Shown here: one piece after another, positions 1-11,623 of the stretch
Position numbering within the stretch: the stretch's first letter is position 1
Layout of the letters: each line of letters opens with the position of its first letter
Origin: Echinarachnius parma
Lineage: Eukaryota > Echinodermata > Echinoidea > Clypeasteroida > Echinarachniidae
Direction of reading: 5' to 3'
Assembly: GCA_037951105.1 (NCBI GenBank)
Contig: JBAMJV010002056.1
Coordinates: forward strand, 62,001 to 126,000
DNA: 64,000 bases
Position numbers and translations under genes: made by a program
The notes under the pieces: model-generated
Database searches by the model: none
What the model was told of the DNA's origin: nothing
The model's input: the letters and a program-made list of their open reading frames with translations, nothing else

Positions 1-198
1 CGATGAGTGTTTAGAGAGCGCCCTCTAACGTTTTAACGGCTCCTTTTGAATGATAACATGATCTCTACTAAGTCATTTGTAATTTTGTGTTCCTTTCTAG
101 TTATAACTAATAGTTTGTAATGTAATGATGCAGGTTCTGGTTACTAAAATTCAGTTTCACCAAAACTATACTCTCCTTACTAGAACTCACCTATCCCT
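1..198 (+). mobile_element. TTAA MITE family C, right end (cut by window start)
   Basis: The sequence matches the right half of the complete family C copy at 36422-36976, including the terminal inverted repeat that ends in CAACTATCCCT-like sequence (here CACCTATCCCT), followed by TTAA at 199-202. No coding potential is seen. The left part lies outside the window. Non-autonomous DNA transposons with a TTAA target belong to piggyBac- or Kolobok-type systems; which one applies cannot be told here. Confidence 0.8.
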
Positions 199-214
199 TT
201 AAAAGCCTGTTACA

Positions 215-392
215 TGTATCATTCAAAAGTGTTGTTACAACTCAAGAGCGCGCTCTCTGAACACTCATTGGTTTTAACCATTTTAAATATTTTGCATGTA
301 CATATATGTTATGTGGAAATATTGATTAGATAGAGAGATTATCAGCAACTATTTAAAAAACACTTTTGTAAAATGTTGAAAAGAGTTTTTTT
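215..392 (-). mobile_element. TTAA MITE family C, diverged inner fragment
   Basis: The stretch matches, in the opposite orientation to the copy at 1-198, the interior of family C (compare 60915-61085): the 'gagcgcgctctctgaacactcattgg' type segment, then 'gattagataga' and 'caactatttaaa' landmarks. It lacks both ends. Similar weaker fragments lie at about 1290-1680 and 2020-2170, so the first 2.2 kb is a pile of old family C pieces. Confidence 0.6.
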
Positions 393-398
393 TTTTAT

Positions 399-1180
399 TT
401 GTTAATGGCTGGATAAAAAATGGGGACAATAATTGTGGGGCCCCATATTTCTGACGAATTGATAATGTATACTTCGCACAAAGAAACAGGACACTTATTT
501 AGGATTAAGACAACATATCTCATATCTTTATCGATGAATATATATGTTAAAGATAAAATTAAAGACAAAATTGGCTTCTTCGATATTAGCATAGAATCCA
601 GGAGAAATCAGTCATGCATGACTTGACACGGTCAATTAACCACCGCAAGGTCTGTTTTCAAAAATAGCAAAAATTAAATCCATTCAATCAATTTAAATGT
701 TGACAAGCATGCTATAAACCGCGCTATATTCATGACATGGCAACTTTATTTCATTACAAATGTGATCTTTTTTAGGTGTAAATGAAGACAAAACTTTGTA
801 GTTTTTATTTTCATCAAGATGTAACAAAATGGGGAATTCCATGGCTAATGTGTATTCGTCGGAACTACAGTTTGTGCCCTTATTTCTGCATGAAACTTGG
901 TATAAATTATCCTCAAGAATTCTACCGTAGTCCAAAGGGTACCGTCCAAAGATCTTTAAAAACTTATCTAGGTAACCATGGTTGAAATTGTGAGGGACAC
1001 ATGAAACAGACAAGCTTTATGCCTCATAAACAGACCAATATGTTGATGTTCTCATAACCTGACCCTGTTTTATTAGAAAATGTGTATTTTGGGAGTATGT
1101 TCATGGCAATAAAGTTGAATGGTGTCATAGTGCTTGCCAATTTATTCCAATTTCTTAACAGCTAAATCCAAAACATTTTG
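399..1180. other. Intergenic stretch, nothing recognised
   Basis: Only short chance ORFs occur on both strands, overlapping each other (for example a 106-residue minus-strand frame at 693-1013 with no recognisable motif). No repeat shared with the rest of the window was seen, apart from a 19-C homopolymer directly after it (1181-1199). Confidence 0.4.
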
Positions 1181-2224
1181 CCCCCCCCCCCCCCCCCCCT
1201 AGTCGAACATACCCAGGCACGCTGCTGGGTTCACCGCTTGGTTGTCGCTTTGCTCGCCCGCCAGAGATGGTCGAAATTACCTATTATCCCCAATGGCAAG
1301 AAGAATTTGATGCCTATGGCATCATCATTTTAATATCATAATCATCCAGATATGGTCATAAAAATGCTTCCTCTTTACAAAAATGTACACATGAGGTATT
1401 TAAATGGATAGATTAGTTTTGGTATTGATAGTACAGTTTCTGTTTCGGTCAAGCTGCATTTAAGTAACCGAAACTTTCACCATTACATTACAAATTAATA
1501 GTTTTAACCCTAACATGCTCCAAATAAAAGGACAGACGCCTAAGTAAAAAGCTTCGTATCATTTTCCAAAATTAGCCGTTAAAACTGACAACTTATTGGT
1601 TTCAACCATTACATTGTGATATGTTTGTGGAAATAATAATTAGAAAGAAGGAGAGAGACTGTGTAACCATGGTAATAACATACGATTATGGGCAAAATAT
1701 ACCAAATAAGCGATAATGAAAATCAATGATTAAAAATTAGCAGGTAAAATATGTACTGTTACCTGTGATCTGCATTAATTTAAGCCAGACATGATTCATT
1801 TGATTTATTTTGTTTTGTTAGTATGGTTAGACCTGTACACGGTGGTACAAGAAATATCTCTTCGAGATTTCACGAATTTGTATCTAGTCCTGCTAATAAA
1901 ACAGTCCGAATAATATAAAAAATAATTTATAACGTATTCATGTTAATACGTATTAACATCCAAATATGGTCGTAATATAAAAAGCACGCTTCCTATTTAA
2001 AAAAGAAATATTCTATGATTCATTGTTTAATACCTACACTTTTCCAAAAAAAAATCACAAGAGGTTTTTAAATAGTTATTGATGATCTTTCCATAGAACT
2101 AATCATTATTTCAGAAAACTTCACTTGCATAATTTTTCATGAACATTTTTTTAAACCATATCTTTTTTTAGAGAGCAAACTTTTGTGTGCCAATGGCTCT
2201 TTTTGATTTACAATAGGTTTTTAA

Positions 2225-2440
2225 TTAGTGATTTGTAATTGTTTGTACATGGTGGAACAGGCCCGTCGGAAGGAATTTTAAAGTGGTACGTATACGGTCA
2301 ACGGATTGGGGGCGTGGCACAACTGTGAGGGAGCGGAGCACCGCAGGGGGGGGGGGGGTTGAAAGGGGGTGTCCCCTCCTCCCACGGTAGGGAGCTTTTG
2401 CAAATTTGGACTCGAAATAATGCAATCTGGTGCATACCTT
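2225..2440. repeat. G-rich dispersed repeat with 13-G run
   Basis: A G homopolymer (2346-2358) precedes a segment reading like GGGTGTCCCCTCC, then ACGGTAGGGAGCTTTTGCAA and a 'CTCGAAA' block. The same series of blocks recurs at 4590-4640 (degenerate), 22250-22350 and, in reverse, 34285-34345. It is a dispersed short repeat, probably a non-autonomous element; its ends could not be defined. Confidence 0.55.
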
Positions 2441-2660
2441 GGAAGGAAATTTGATAATACTTAATTAAAGAAATCATTACCATCTTCCCTCATGATAAGA
2501 CCGCTATATGGTATACAAACACAATTGAACTTACACACACACCAGAAATACACTTACATCGTCCGCCTGTCGTCCGTGCATGTCTTTAGATACTTGGGGG
2601 AGGGGGTGTGCCCCCTCCCACGTGGAGACATTTTGGAAATTGGCGTTTAAAATATCACTG

Positions 2661-3043
2661 TATCATTTCATTTCATTTCATTTCATTTCATTTTATTCGG
2701 TCCCACAAAAAGGGGAAAATTCATTTGGCAAGTTGCTACATGATAAATATACATGATAAAAACATTTAAATTTACAAAACAATAAATATGACTAATCTAC
2801 ATACATGAATAAAATATACATACAAAACGAATACCACTAACAGTCAACCCCGGACAAAAAAGATAAAAATCATTGAATTACATGTATGATTGCTCTGTCA
2901 CAAAGGAGTGAAAGGATTCAAAGACGGAAGATAGAAGAAGAATAAGGAATAATGGTAGAAGAAGAATAAAGAAGAATGATAGAAGAATAAAGATTTACAA
3001 TAATAGTACTAAATCAAATAGTACATAGCAAACAGAGTAATAC
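2661..3043 (-). mobile_element. NL1: 3' end of a minus-strand non-LTR retrotransposon
   Basis: Read on the minus strand, this ends with a TTTCCCC...GTGGGACC hairpin-like segment, an AATAAA-type motif and a tail of about five GAAAT repeats (plus-strand ATTTC repeats at 2663-2693). That is the typical 3' end of L2/CR1-group elements. No coding sequence remains, so the copy is truncated in the 3' UTR. The 5' boundary is unclear; a small inverted-repeat element begins at about 3044. Confidence 0.6.
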
Positions 3044-3176
3044 AGTGGAGCCTCCATACAATAAACACTGTCACCAAGCTGTACTCAACATAATAGGCAA
3101 CCTTAGGGCCAAGCGGCTCCTCAGTGAGAACAAAATACAAGGGCCTAAGGTGCTCATATCACAGAGGCCACACTGC
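3044..3176. mobile_element. Small mariner-like MITE (TIR CAGTGNGGCCTC)
   Basis: The ends read CAGTGGAGCCTC and GAGGCCACACTG, which are inverted repeats with one mismatch. TA precedes the left end. The interior has no ORF. The terminus resembles the CAGTGNAACCTC ends of the element at 47187-47350, so both may belong to a Tc1/mariner-mobilised group. Confidence 0.5.
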
Positions 3177-5420
3177 ACCACTAATTATACGTACACAGTA
3201 CATGATTGAAACATACTATTAATGGGCATCAGTCATAGAAGTATGCATATTGCAGGTACAGAGAGAGAGAAAGATATAGAAAAGGAAGAGTGCATAAAGA
3301 GAGAAAGATAGGAAGAATGACTATACAGGAAATGGGGAAGGAGGATTAAGAAAGAGAAAGGGAAAGAAAGACAGAAAGAAAGAGAAATTATGAAACAAAA
3401 AAAGGAGTACAATTCAATTATCGGTCAAGTCATAGTTTGTTTAACTGAGAGTGGCATAGTTATAAATAAATTAAGTTCAAGAAAATTTAATTTACTAAAT
3501 GTCTCATACCCAGGCTGGACATTAAGTTGCATGCAAATAATGTGACATAACTAATTGAACATAATATGCAAAATATTCCATGATACAAAGAGAGTGAAGA
3601 TGGAAGAAAGATGAAAGAGAGAAAATCCAGAATGAAAAACATAGTTCAGAATGAAAGAAAGAAAAAAAGAAAGAAAGAAAAAAAGAAAGAAAGAAAGAAA
3701 AGAAAGAACAGAAGAAATAAGGAAAGGAGGAAAAACAAAGAGAGAGACACATTGTATTGACGGTATTTATCATTGTTCATTTGTATAAAATGACATGCAA
3801 TTATTGATCATTAATTCATTGTGAACCTAAAAATAAGACAAGAAGTAAGGAAATATAAAAGTAAAAAACAACATTTAATCAATTGTAAGAATAAAGAGGA
3901 ATGACATTACATGGAGGTACATGTTTTAAATGGATCATTAATCATTCATTAATGGGTTAATAAGCCCTCAACACAGAGCCAACCCGGCCCGGTCCGACCG
4001 GTTTACAGCTGGTGCAGCTTGCCGAACAGGCAACTGAAAACCAGTAGGACCAGGCCGAGCCAGCCCCGTATACGGAGGGCTCAATTAAGAGGCATTGAAC
4101 GTCCTCACTGAAAATGGCAACAATAAATTCAAGAAACTGTTGGTCTTACTCTACAGGCTTTGTAGACGTTTACCAGAACGCAAAAGAGATAAATATTTGT
4201 TCAGAGGGTGTTCCACCTCCTGCATCATGGCATAAATGTACATAATATACAAAATATTCCATGATAAAAAGAGAGTGAAGATGAAAGAAATTATTGTCGA
4301 ACGGCGTGTGCGGCTGAGACCTCCGAACCCATACCAACATCCAAGGGTCCTTTTGCTGTAAATAGGTACCCATGTCTAAGGATTTTTTGTGAAAAATTGA
4401 CCAATGTCTAAGGATTTTAAACTTTCAATATTTCATAGCTGTTTTTTAGCTGTAATATAAAACAATGGCCAATCACTTTGCAGTTTTTGATAAACTGTAC
4501 CATACTACAGGGGTGGCGCCAGGGTATTTTCTTAGGGAGGGCGAAAGTTTATACACTATGAGCGAGGGAGCGAAGCCAGCTAGCGGGGGGAAGGGTTCGG
4601 GAGGGGGTGTCTCCCCTCCCACACCAGGGAACTTTGGTTGTGAAATATTATGTATGTAAGCGAGCGGAGCGAGCTTGAAAATTTTAGCCATTTCAGAGCA
4701 GAAAATTGCCATTTGTTTCAATCTAATTGTATGGGTATATTCGTTATTATTGCTTATAATATGGCGTTATGAAGGGTTATATATAAACAGGTTGTGAAAT
4801 ATTATGTATGCTAGCGAGCGGAACGAGCTTGAAAATGTTATCAATTTCACAGCGGCAAATCCCAAAATCCCGGAGAAAATGAGGGAGAAAAGAGGGAAAA
4901 TTTAAAAAGGCACCAATCTCTAGAGTTATTTTGATGAAAATGGGACCCATGCCTAAGAATCTTTCTTGAAAAAGTCACCCTTCCCAGCGGCACATCCCCG
5001 TATACCCAATATATACTTGAGTCCCCCCCCCCCCCCCCCCCTCGTGTATCCCCTATCCCCCGAGATCATACGCCCGTGGACACACTAAAACACACGCTGT
5101 TGATCCCATGTGTATCTCCTAGTGGAACTGTTGTTTCTGGCATTTTTTGTGTATGGTTAGGTGGATATGTAAATGATGCGCTTGATGTAGAAGGAGCATT
5201 TTCAAGATGGGGGCAAAAGGTTCCCAACATCATCGTACCCTTGCTTTGATGGATCTCTATTTGGGGTGCCCTTTTACTTCAAAATGTTCTGACAAGCCAG
5301 AAGAAGATTTGCTGACTCCCCCCCCCCCCCCCCTCCCCCCCATCCCCGGCCCACCCCCTGGATCCGCCCTGATCCCCTTACCAGTGAAGGGCGGGAAGAA
5401 TGGCGTCCAAATGATCGTGT
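3177..5420. other. Purine-rich and G-rich intergenic DNA
   Basis: No gene is seen. About 3260-3760 is a plus-strand purine tract with GAAA/AGAAA microsatellite repeats, which opens a spurious minus-strand FFSFFLSFFLS-type frame. 'CAAAATATTCCATGAT' followed by 'AAAGAGAGTGAAGAT' recurs at 3568 and 4247, so a short segment is duplicated. 4510-4700 carries a degenerate copy of the G-rich dispersed repeat. C runs of 19 and 16 bases lie at 5023-5041 and 5318-5333. Confidence 0.5.
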
Positions 5421-5519
5421 CCTATACAGGGTGTCTCAGAAAGAATGCAACACCTAGGATCGTTCATTTTATCAACATCATCGACCAATGTCATTGTTTT
5501 TTTTGTTTTTTATTGGGTA

Positions 5520-5976
5520 GAACATTCTTTTTCCAACAAAATGATACCATAGTCATTGATTTTGTGTAAGGCGTTTGGATCCTAGGGCCATTTTTCTGAG
5601 GCAATGTCGTTTCCTAAATTTGCTACTTTTTCGTCTCCAGCGATCCTCTGAACACTGGGACATTCTCGCCCCAAGGCCTCCCATAGAAAAAGAAACGCAT
5701 GACTGCTCTCCCTTTGATAAAGAAGACAATGTTGCATAATCAAGATCCCCATAAGGTATGGCTAACATTGTCTTCCTTATCAAAGGGAGAGCAGTCATGC
5801 GGTTTTTTCTGTCTATGGGAGGCCGTGGGGCGAGAATGTCTCAGTGTTCAGAGGATCGCCGGAGACGAAAAGGTAGCAAATTTAGGAAACGACATTGCCT
5901 CAGACAAATGGCCCTAGAATCCAAACGCCTTACCCAGAATCAATACTTATGGTATCATCTTGTTGGAAAAAATGAT
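5520..5976. mobile_element. Long-armed foldback element
   Basis: Two inverted arms of about 215 bp (5520-5735 and 5760-5976) match by eye at roughly nine positions in ten, separated by only about 25 bases. The arms open mirrored ORFs on both strands, which I treat as by-products of the palindrome. A CAGGGTGTCTC-type terminus lies upstream at about 5426; no matching right end was found. It could form a large hairpin if transcribed. Confidence 0.8.
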
Positions 5977-6318
5977 TGCTTGTACTAGTACGAGATTGCA
6001 ATTCCATATTAATATTGATTATGTTATTTAGCCCAAAATACGAAAAGAAAACAATCGTTAGGACCCTGATGGCAAAATGACACTTCAATTAAACAATGAA
6101 ATGAAACTTCTGAAAGGATTATAACAATTACTATTTTTGAAACAAGTATCAATAAAAACATACAGAATTTTAATATTTTCTGTATGCAGAATATACAAAT
6201 TTTGTATTATTTTATCGATATTCATCTTAAAACACATTTTGTTTTGAAAATGCTTGCTGAACTGATTGTTTAATAACATCCTTTTTACCATACAACTTAA
6301 AGTAGCTATCCGATTTAA

Positions 6319-6757
6319 AGGGAACCACCAGGCAAAGAACAACACATTATTATATGTTTTGGTACCGTTTTGTGATATCAAATAGATACTCAACATTTTG
6401 CAGAGGGTTGTGTAATTCATAAACAAAGCAATTAATTTCCACCACTTACGGAACCACTGCTATTTCCTGGTTCCATACGGGCCAACCATTTGCGAGTGCG
6501 CCAATGCTATTCACGCGCACGTTTGTAAACAATAGATTCCCGGGCGATTCGTTCGCTCTGCACACGTTGCAATTCACCGCACACATAGCAGTCTGCGTAA
6601 TTCAGACCGCATGAACGCATGCTTTAGAATGGTGATGCGTTTCAAATTATATTTTTTTCTTTCTGGAAACATATATTTGTGAACTTGTTGATGGAATGGA
6701 ATACTAAAGATGTTACCTTTCTTTAATAAGAATATTATTTTTGGGTGGTGGTACCCT
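6319..6757 (+). mobile_element. TTAA MITE family B, copy 1
   Basis: Bounded by TTAA on both sides (6315-6318, 6758-6761). Termini are AGGGAACCACC and GGTGGTACCCT, inverted repeats. It is about 439 bp, non-coding, and matches copies at 11624-12029 (inverted) and 38058-38484. Only poly-C and flanking sequence follow it. Confidence 0.88.
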
Positions 6758-6767
6758 TTAATTATCA

Positions 6768-6793
6768 CCCCCCCCCCCCCCCCCCCCCCCCCC
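6768..6793. repeat. 26-base C homopolymer
   Basis: This is the longest of at least fifteen G/C homopolymers of 12 bases or more in the window. It lies just outside the right end of a TTAA family B MITE and is followed by a short CA run. Confidence 0.95.
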
Positions 6794-7171
6794 ACACACA
6801 CCTTGTAAAGTAGGGGGATGCATCGCCCTCATCTCCCCGTTGTCTACGCCCCTGTTTGACGATATACGATTGTATGGAACACGTTTTGTCTTGTTTTCTT
6901 TTAGGTGGTCAATATACACTCGTGATGAAATTCGTCTATAAAGTTCACTTGTTTATAGGGGCCACATATTTATTTTCCCTTGGGTGGTGAGCGTACGAAC
7001 GATATTTTTGGACTTGTCTATGAATGTCACCTAATTGTAGCGGCCAATTTGTTTCTCTTATACACAAGTTTCGTCTTGTGAAACCGCTGTGGCTAAATAT
7101 CCATAGAGCTATAATTACAGCCCTATGGAATATTTCATACGGTGGCCATCACAGAGGTCAATGTGGGCGAT

Positions 7172-7405
7172 CGGTAGACTAAATGAGAATTAGACTAAAT
7201 GGTCATTAGCCGAAATAGTGTTTAGACAAAATGGTATTAGACAAACTGCTTTTAGACCAAGTGGAAAATAGACCTATTGGTATTAGACGAAATGGTAATA
7301 GACCAAATGGCAAGAGACTAAATGGATATTAGACCACATGGTTATATACCAAACGGTAATTAGACGAATTGCATATAGACCAAGTGAAGAGTAGCCTAAC
7401 TGAGA
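7172..7405 (+). repeat. Imperfect minisatellite, period about 20 bp
   Basis: About eleven degenerate units of the form ATTAGACnAAATGGT follow one another. Units differ by several substitutions, so the array is old. It abuts the left arm of the foldback at 7412. No function can be assigned. Confidence 0.8.
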
Positions 7406-7411
7406 AGTATA

Positions 7412-7778
7412 CATGACACCATGACTCTCACATTTTCTTTTTTTTCTGCTATATTTGGACATTTACTACCATGACAGAATTGTTTTTGTTTTGCAGTTTG
7501 TGTCTTTGAATAAGTACATAATATTGATTTTGCATTTTTGTATTGAAAATGCTGAAAATGGCCCCAAAAAAGCAAAAAATCAATGTAAATATAAGTGTGA
7601 CATGAACAATTTTCATTTTCATTTTGTTGACATTAAGAATACAACAATAGTATTCATGCAAACTTATATGTGTCATTATTATAAGACACAAACTGCAACA
7701 AGAAAAACCTTTGTTATGGTAGTAAATGTCCTAATCTAGCAGAAAAAATAGAAAATGTGAGAGTCATGATGTCATGAT
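7412..7778. mobile_element. Foldback element with about 95-bp arms
   Basis: The left arm (about 7412-7505) and right arm (about 7676-7778) are inverted copies. Landmarks in both are TGACTCTCACATTTTC, GACATTTACTACCAT and CAAACTGC (with complements). The spacer is about 170 bp. A short CATGACACCGTGTCATG palindrome at 7954 resembles the arm tip and may be a remnant of another copy. No transposase is present. Confidence 0.75.
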
Positions 7779-8291
7779 ACGTCAAAACGTCAAATTTACC
7801 AAATCTGTGATTACTGCTTTATTTAGTCACTGACTACCATAATTAAACTTTATTTTGCTACAATGCATGCCTTGTTAATAGTATACAAAATGATTTTGAA
7901 TAATTCTCAATGTAAGGGTAAAACAATGTAAATAAGTGAAATGGTGAAGTAACATGACACCGTGTCATGTTACGTCAGATTTGATACATTATCTATCATA
8001 TTTTTCTAAAGACACATTGGAATGGCTTCAAACTGTGTCAATTACTTGCACACCCAAAGGTGCATGGTACCTAAAATAACTGAATCAAAATCAATGATAC
8101 TTTTGATGATACATACATTTGTTTAAGCAAAACACACATCATGTCCCAACCTGGTGAAATGACCCATATACAAGCGAAAAGTGATAAGTGAAACAATAAT
8201 CATAAATGATTGAGAAGGAAGGATGATCATCGTAATAAGCAATGTTCCTCCCTTTAATCCTCCAAATGAAAAAGGCACTGATCGAAAATGT

Positions 8292-8363
8292 GGTCTCCGC
8301 CAGGGTTCGAACCTGGGTCTCCGGCTGGGAACGCCGACGCCTTCACCACTAGGCCACGGGGAC
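8292..8363 (-). tRNA. tRNA-Gly(TCC)-like gene or SINE head
   Basis: On the minus strand a 72-nt cloverleaf can be drawn: a 7-bp acceptor stem with one C-A mismatch, D stem GCCT/AGGC, anticodon stem TCGGC/GCCGG around loop GTTCCCA (anticodon TCC, glycine), T stem CCAGG/CCTGG and T loop TTCGAAC. The pol III A box (TGGCCTAGTGG) and B box (GGTTCGAACCC) fit the consensus. The discriminator is C. The acceptor mismatch and a second diverged copy suggest a repeat-derived copy, not a housekeeping tRNA, but transcription is possible. Confidence 0.6.
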
Positions 8364-8779
8364 CGTGTGAATGAAGACAGATCCAATTCAGGTCATTGGC
8401 GAGCCAATCTCTCGGCCCTGTGTACTGAATTGATCCATGGGGAGGGAGTTACGAACCATGCAAGCAGCCTTTACTTCAGCTGGATCACAATAGAGTCATT
8501 CAAGTATTAGTTTGAACATAATAGCGAAAAGTGAACTAATACATACAGCTTTGGTTTCTCCGAATATTTCGATAATTGCAAAGAATAATTATAAATGATT
8601 GAGAAGAAAGAATAATAGTAGGCGAAGCTTAATAAGCAATGTATATATACATATATATGTATATATATACTTGCAAAAATAATCATAAATGATTGAAAAG
8701 GAAGAATAGTAGGCGTAGCTTAATAAGCAGTGTTCCTCCCTTAAATCATCCCAATGAAAAAAAGGCACGGTTCGAAAAC

Positions 8780-8851
8780 TGTCTCCGCCAGGACTTGAAC
8801 CCGGGTCTCAAGCTTTGAACGCTGACGCCTTCACCACTAGGCCACAGAGAT
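8780..8851 (-). pseudogene. Diverged tRNA-like copy, anticodon loop reads TCA
   Basis: This is a paralogue of the tRNA-like sequence at 8292-8363, in the same orientation. The D stem GCCT/AGGC and the A box are kept. The anticodon loop is GTTCAAA, giving TCA, the complement of the UGA stop. The anticodon stem and acceptor tip have mismatches and the B box is altered (GGTTCAAGTCC). It is most likely a decayed copy. Confidence 0.6.
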
Positions 8852-9193
8852 CGCATGGATGAGAACATATCGAAATTCAATCCATTAGCGAGCCAATTAA
8901 TCGGCCCTTTGTATTCAATTGATTCATGGAGAGGGAGTCACAAACAATGCAAGCCGCCTGTACCTCAGCTGGATCACAATATAGTGATACAAGTATTGGG
9001 TAATTCATAACTACACGCGAAAATTTAACGAATACATCCAGCTTTGATTTCTTCCTGTATTTTAAAGTGATACCCGTAAAGTGTCAGATATTGCACAAAA
9101 TGACATTTGAGACTTCAATCCTATATCAATATCATTTTAAAATACAATTGAAAGATTTGTGAAAGTTTGAAAGAAAACGAACACTGTTTACCT

Positions 9194-10271
9194 GGCCTAA
9201 AAAATTGTGATGAAATTGAAAACATTTTAGTCAATAATCATTTTGATGTGTTTACTCTGTGTGAGACTAGATTAAGTGAATCTATACGGGATTCAGAAAT
9301 TGAGATATATGGTTATATCTAACACGACTGGATAGAAATAGAAGTGGTGGTGGAATAATTATATATGTTCGTGATTCAGTTAAATACTCAGTTGTTACTG
9401 AAGTTGTTAATGATATTGAACTTTTGTGTGTTAAAGTGAATTTCTTGAGACAAAAGCCACTATACGTTGTGGTTTGGTACAGACCCCCGGACTCGCCTAT
9501 GAAAAGTTTTGATGAATTTGAAAATGCACTTCAATATTTAGATTCAAAGTCATTCGATTATATTGTTATTGGTGATTTGAATTGCGATATAACAAAATAT
9601 GTTGCTTCCACTCAGACTAAGAGGCTATTAAGTATTGTAAATGATTACGGCCTGTAACAATTTGTACTAAAGCATACGAGAATTACGCCAGTATCTGCCA
9701 CGACAATGATGTATTATATTCATCGAATCACGATAACGTTCAGTTTTGTGACGTGGCTCCAATTACTTTAAGTGACCATTATATGATTGTTGCGTCTGTT
9801 GGCCGAGTGAAAACTCCCCCCTCTAAGCACAAATATGTTAATTCTCGTAAATTTAAACAAATGAACCTCACGGAATTTTGTAACGAGTTACGCAATGAGT
9901 CTTGGGATAGCGTCATACTTGAAACTGATATTAATAAGGCGTATGAAAAGTTGGTTTCCAAAATTGTAAATAAATTGGATAAATTTGCCCCTATGAAACG
10001 TAGACGGGTGAAGCAAAAATCTGCACCGTGGATGAACGCTGACATAAAAACGTTGATGTTTGATAGACATAGAAGTAAAAAGAAAGCACTTACAACTAAA
10101 TTGTCAGATTATTGGGAAACTTACAAACAAAATAGAAATCGTGTAACTTCATTGATACGAAAAAGTAAAAGAAAATATGTTACTGAAAACATTCTGAAAA
10201 ATAAAGGTAATCCCTACATTGTTAGGCAAGAAAAAATCAAATGCATTACAATGCATCAAACAAGAGGGTAA
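9194..10271 (+). pseudogene. NL2 endonuclease domain and linker (broken)
   Basis: Translated pieces in shifted frames show the apurinic-endonuclease-like fold used for target nicking by non-LTR elements: CETRLSE (metal-binding Glu), a GGG strand, WYRPP, GDLNCDI (Asp/Asn pair, residues 51-57 of the frame from 9424) and LSDHYMI (the SDH motif, about 9770). The domain is truncated at its N-terminus. A stop occurs near 9657 and frames shift at about 9320 and 9660-9750. The Lys/Arg-rich linker to RT follows (9753-10271). Confidence 0.8.
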
Positions 10272-11623
10272 GGAGATACGTAATTATAAAGATATATCTA
10301 ATGTTATGAATGATTCATTTGTTGATGTTCCAAAGTGCCTGAATGAAAAGGCCTTTGACAAAAATTGTAATCCGGTTGAGAATATTGCTTGCCCTCCTTG
10401 TGTGTTTTCATTTGTTCAAGTTACTGAATCACAAATAGTGAAATGTTTTGATTCTATTCCTAGAAACAAGGCTACTGGCTTAGATAATCTGCCAACTAGT
10501 ATATTAAAAGATTCTTTGCACAATTATATTAAACCTTTATGTCAGGTTTTGTATTTATATCTAGCTTAGGGTAAGATACCAGATCCACTAAATTGCAGAC
10601 CAATTTCTGTCCTCTCAGTCTTGTCGAAAGTGTTGAAAAAGCTGGGTTTTAACCAGTTATACAAATATTTTAACGATAATAATCTTTTAACTGATGCCCA
10701 ATTCGGGTTTCGTCCGAATTTTTCAACTTGCCTTGCCCTATTGACAATTACAGAAACTATTCGAAAAGACTTGGATGAAGGACGTGCAGCTGGTATAGTT
10801 ACTCTACTTGAAAAAGGCATTTGATTTGATACCACACTCAGTTATAATTCCGAAATTACAAAAATATGGCGTTGATTCTGAAAGTTTAACCTGGTTTAAA
10901 GACTATCTAACTCTACGGAAACAAGTAACGGTTATCTGTCAGAACCTCGTCAAGTGACCTGCGGTGTACCTCAAGGCAGCATTATCGGTCCACTCTTGTT
11001 CATTATTACTATAAATGATATTTCTCAGGTCGTTCGACATTGCAAAGTCTCGCTATACGCAGACGACACATGTCTTTATTTTGTCTCGGCAGATCCTCGT
11101 GAACTTGAAAAATGCTTGAATGAAAATGTAAGTGCCATTTCAAATTGGCTTAAATGCAATGGATTGTTATTGAATGAAAATAAATCCGCTTTGTACTGTT
11201 TTAAAAGAATAAGGCCATTTATTTCACAGGAGACTGCCCTCTTCTTATACAAAGGTCTTATCCAACCACACTTAGATTATTGTTCCATTATTTGGAGAAA
11301 CGCTGGAAAGTCATTATTACGTCAGACAAGTGTCATGCAGAAGCGAGCTCTCCGCTCTGTTCTGCTGGTCGATAACCGCTTCAGTAGTCAAGAAGTATAT
11401 AGACTAACAAACGTTAAACCGGCAAACTTACGATGGAAAAAACATGCTGTCGTGTTTATATTTAAATTGATTCATGAAATGTTACCAAGGTTTTTATGTG
11501 ATGAAATAATATTTAAAGAAGACTCACACAATCTTCGTAATTCCCGTAGAATTGTGAAGTTATGTAAACCCAAAACTAATTATATGAAGAATGGATGTCT
11601 CTACTCAAGTGCTCATTGTTTAA
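10219..11623 (+). pseudogene. NL2 reverse transcriptase (frameshifted, cut by MITE)
   Basis: RT motifs occur in order: KATGLDNLP, a CRPISVLSV block, FGFRPNFST, then a frameshift and LIPHSVI (about 10830). The frame 10954-11646 carries CGVPQGSIIGPLLF, the catalytic YADD at residues 35-38, and the thumb and C-terminal segments. At 11624 the reading frame runs into the terminus of a family B MITE. The C-terminal end (FNSLPEHVRLL-like) resumes after the MITE at about 12033, in another frame. At least one stop (10567) and one frameshift (about 10824) precede the MITE. Confidence 0.85.

Larger units (their letters stand above)
8196..9010 (-). repeat. tRNA-containing repeat, two tandem diverged copies (SINE-like)
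   Basis: Two copies (about 8196-8520 and 8679-9005) share not only the tRNA-like core but also flanks: 'ATAAATGATTGA', 'AGCAATGTTCCTCCCTT' on one side and 'GCGAGCCAATC...TCAGCTGGATCACAAT' on the other. A third partial flank lies at about 12880. The arrangement fits a tRNA-derived SINE or a duplicated tRNA locus. Between the copies is an AT palindrome at about 8640-8670. Confidence 0.65.

Noticed and set aside
3522..3773. Phe/Ser-rich 83-residue minus-strand ORF that looks like a membrane protein
   Set aside because: It is the translation of a GAAA-type purine microsatellite.
5207..5569. Pro-rich 120-residue ORF
   Set aside because: It is opened by a C homopolymer (5318-5333) and shows no other coding sign.
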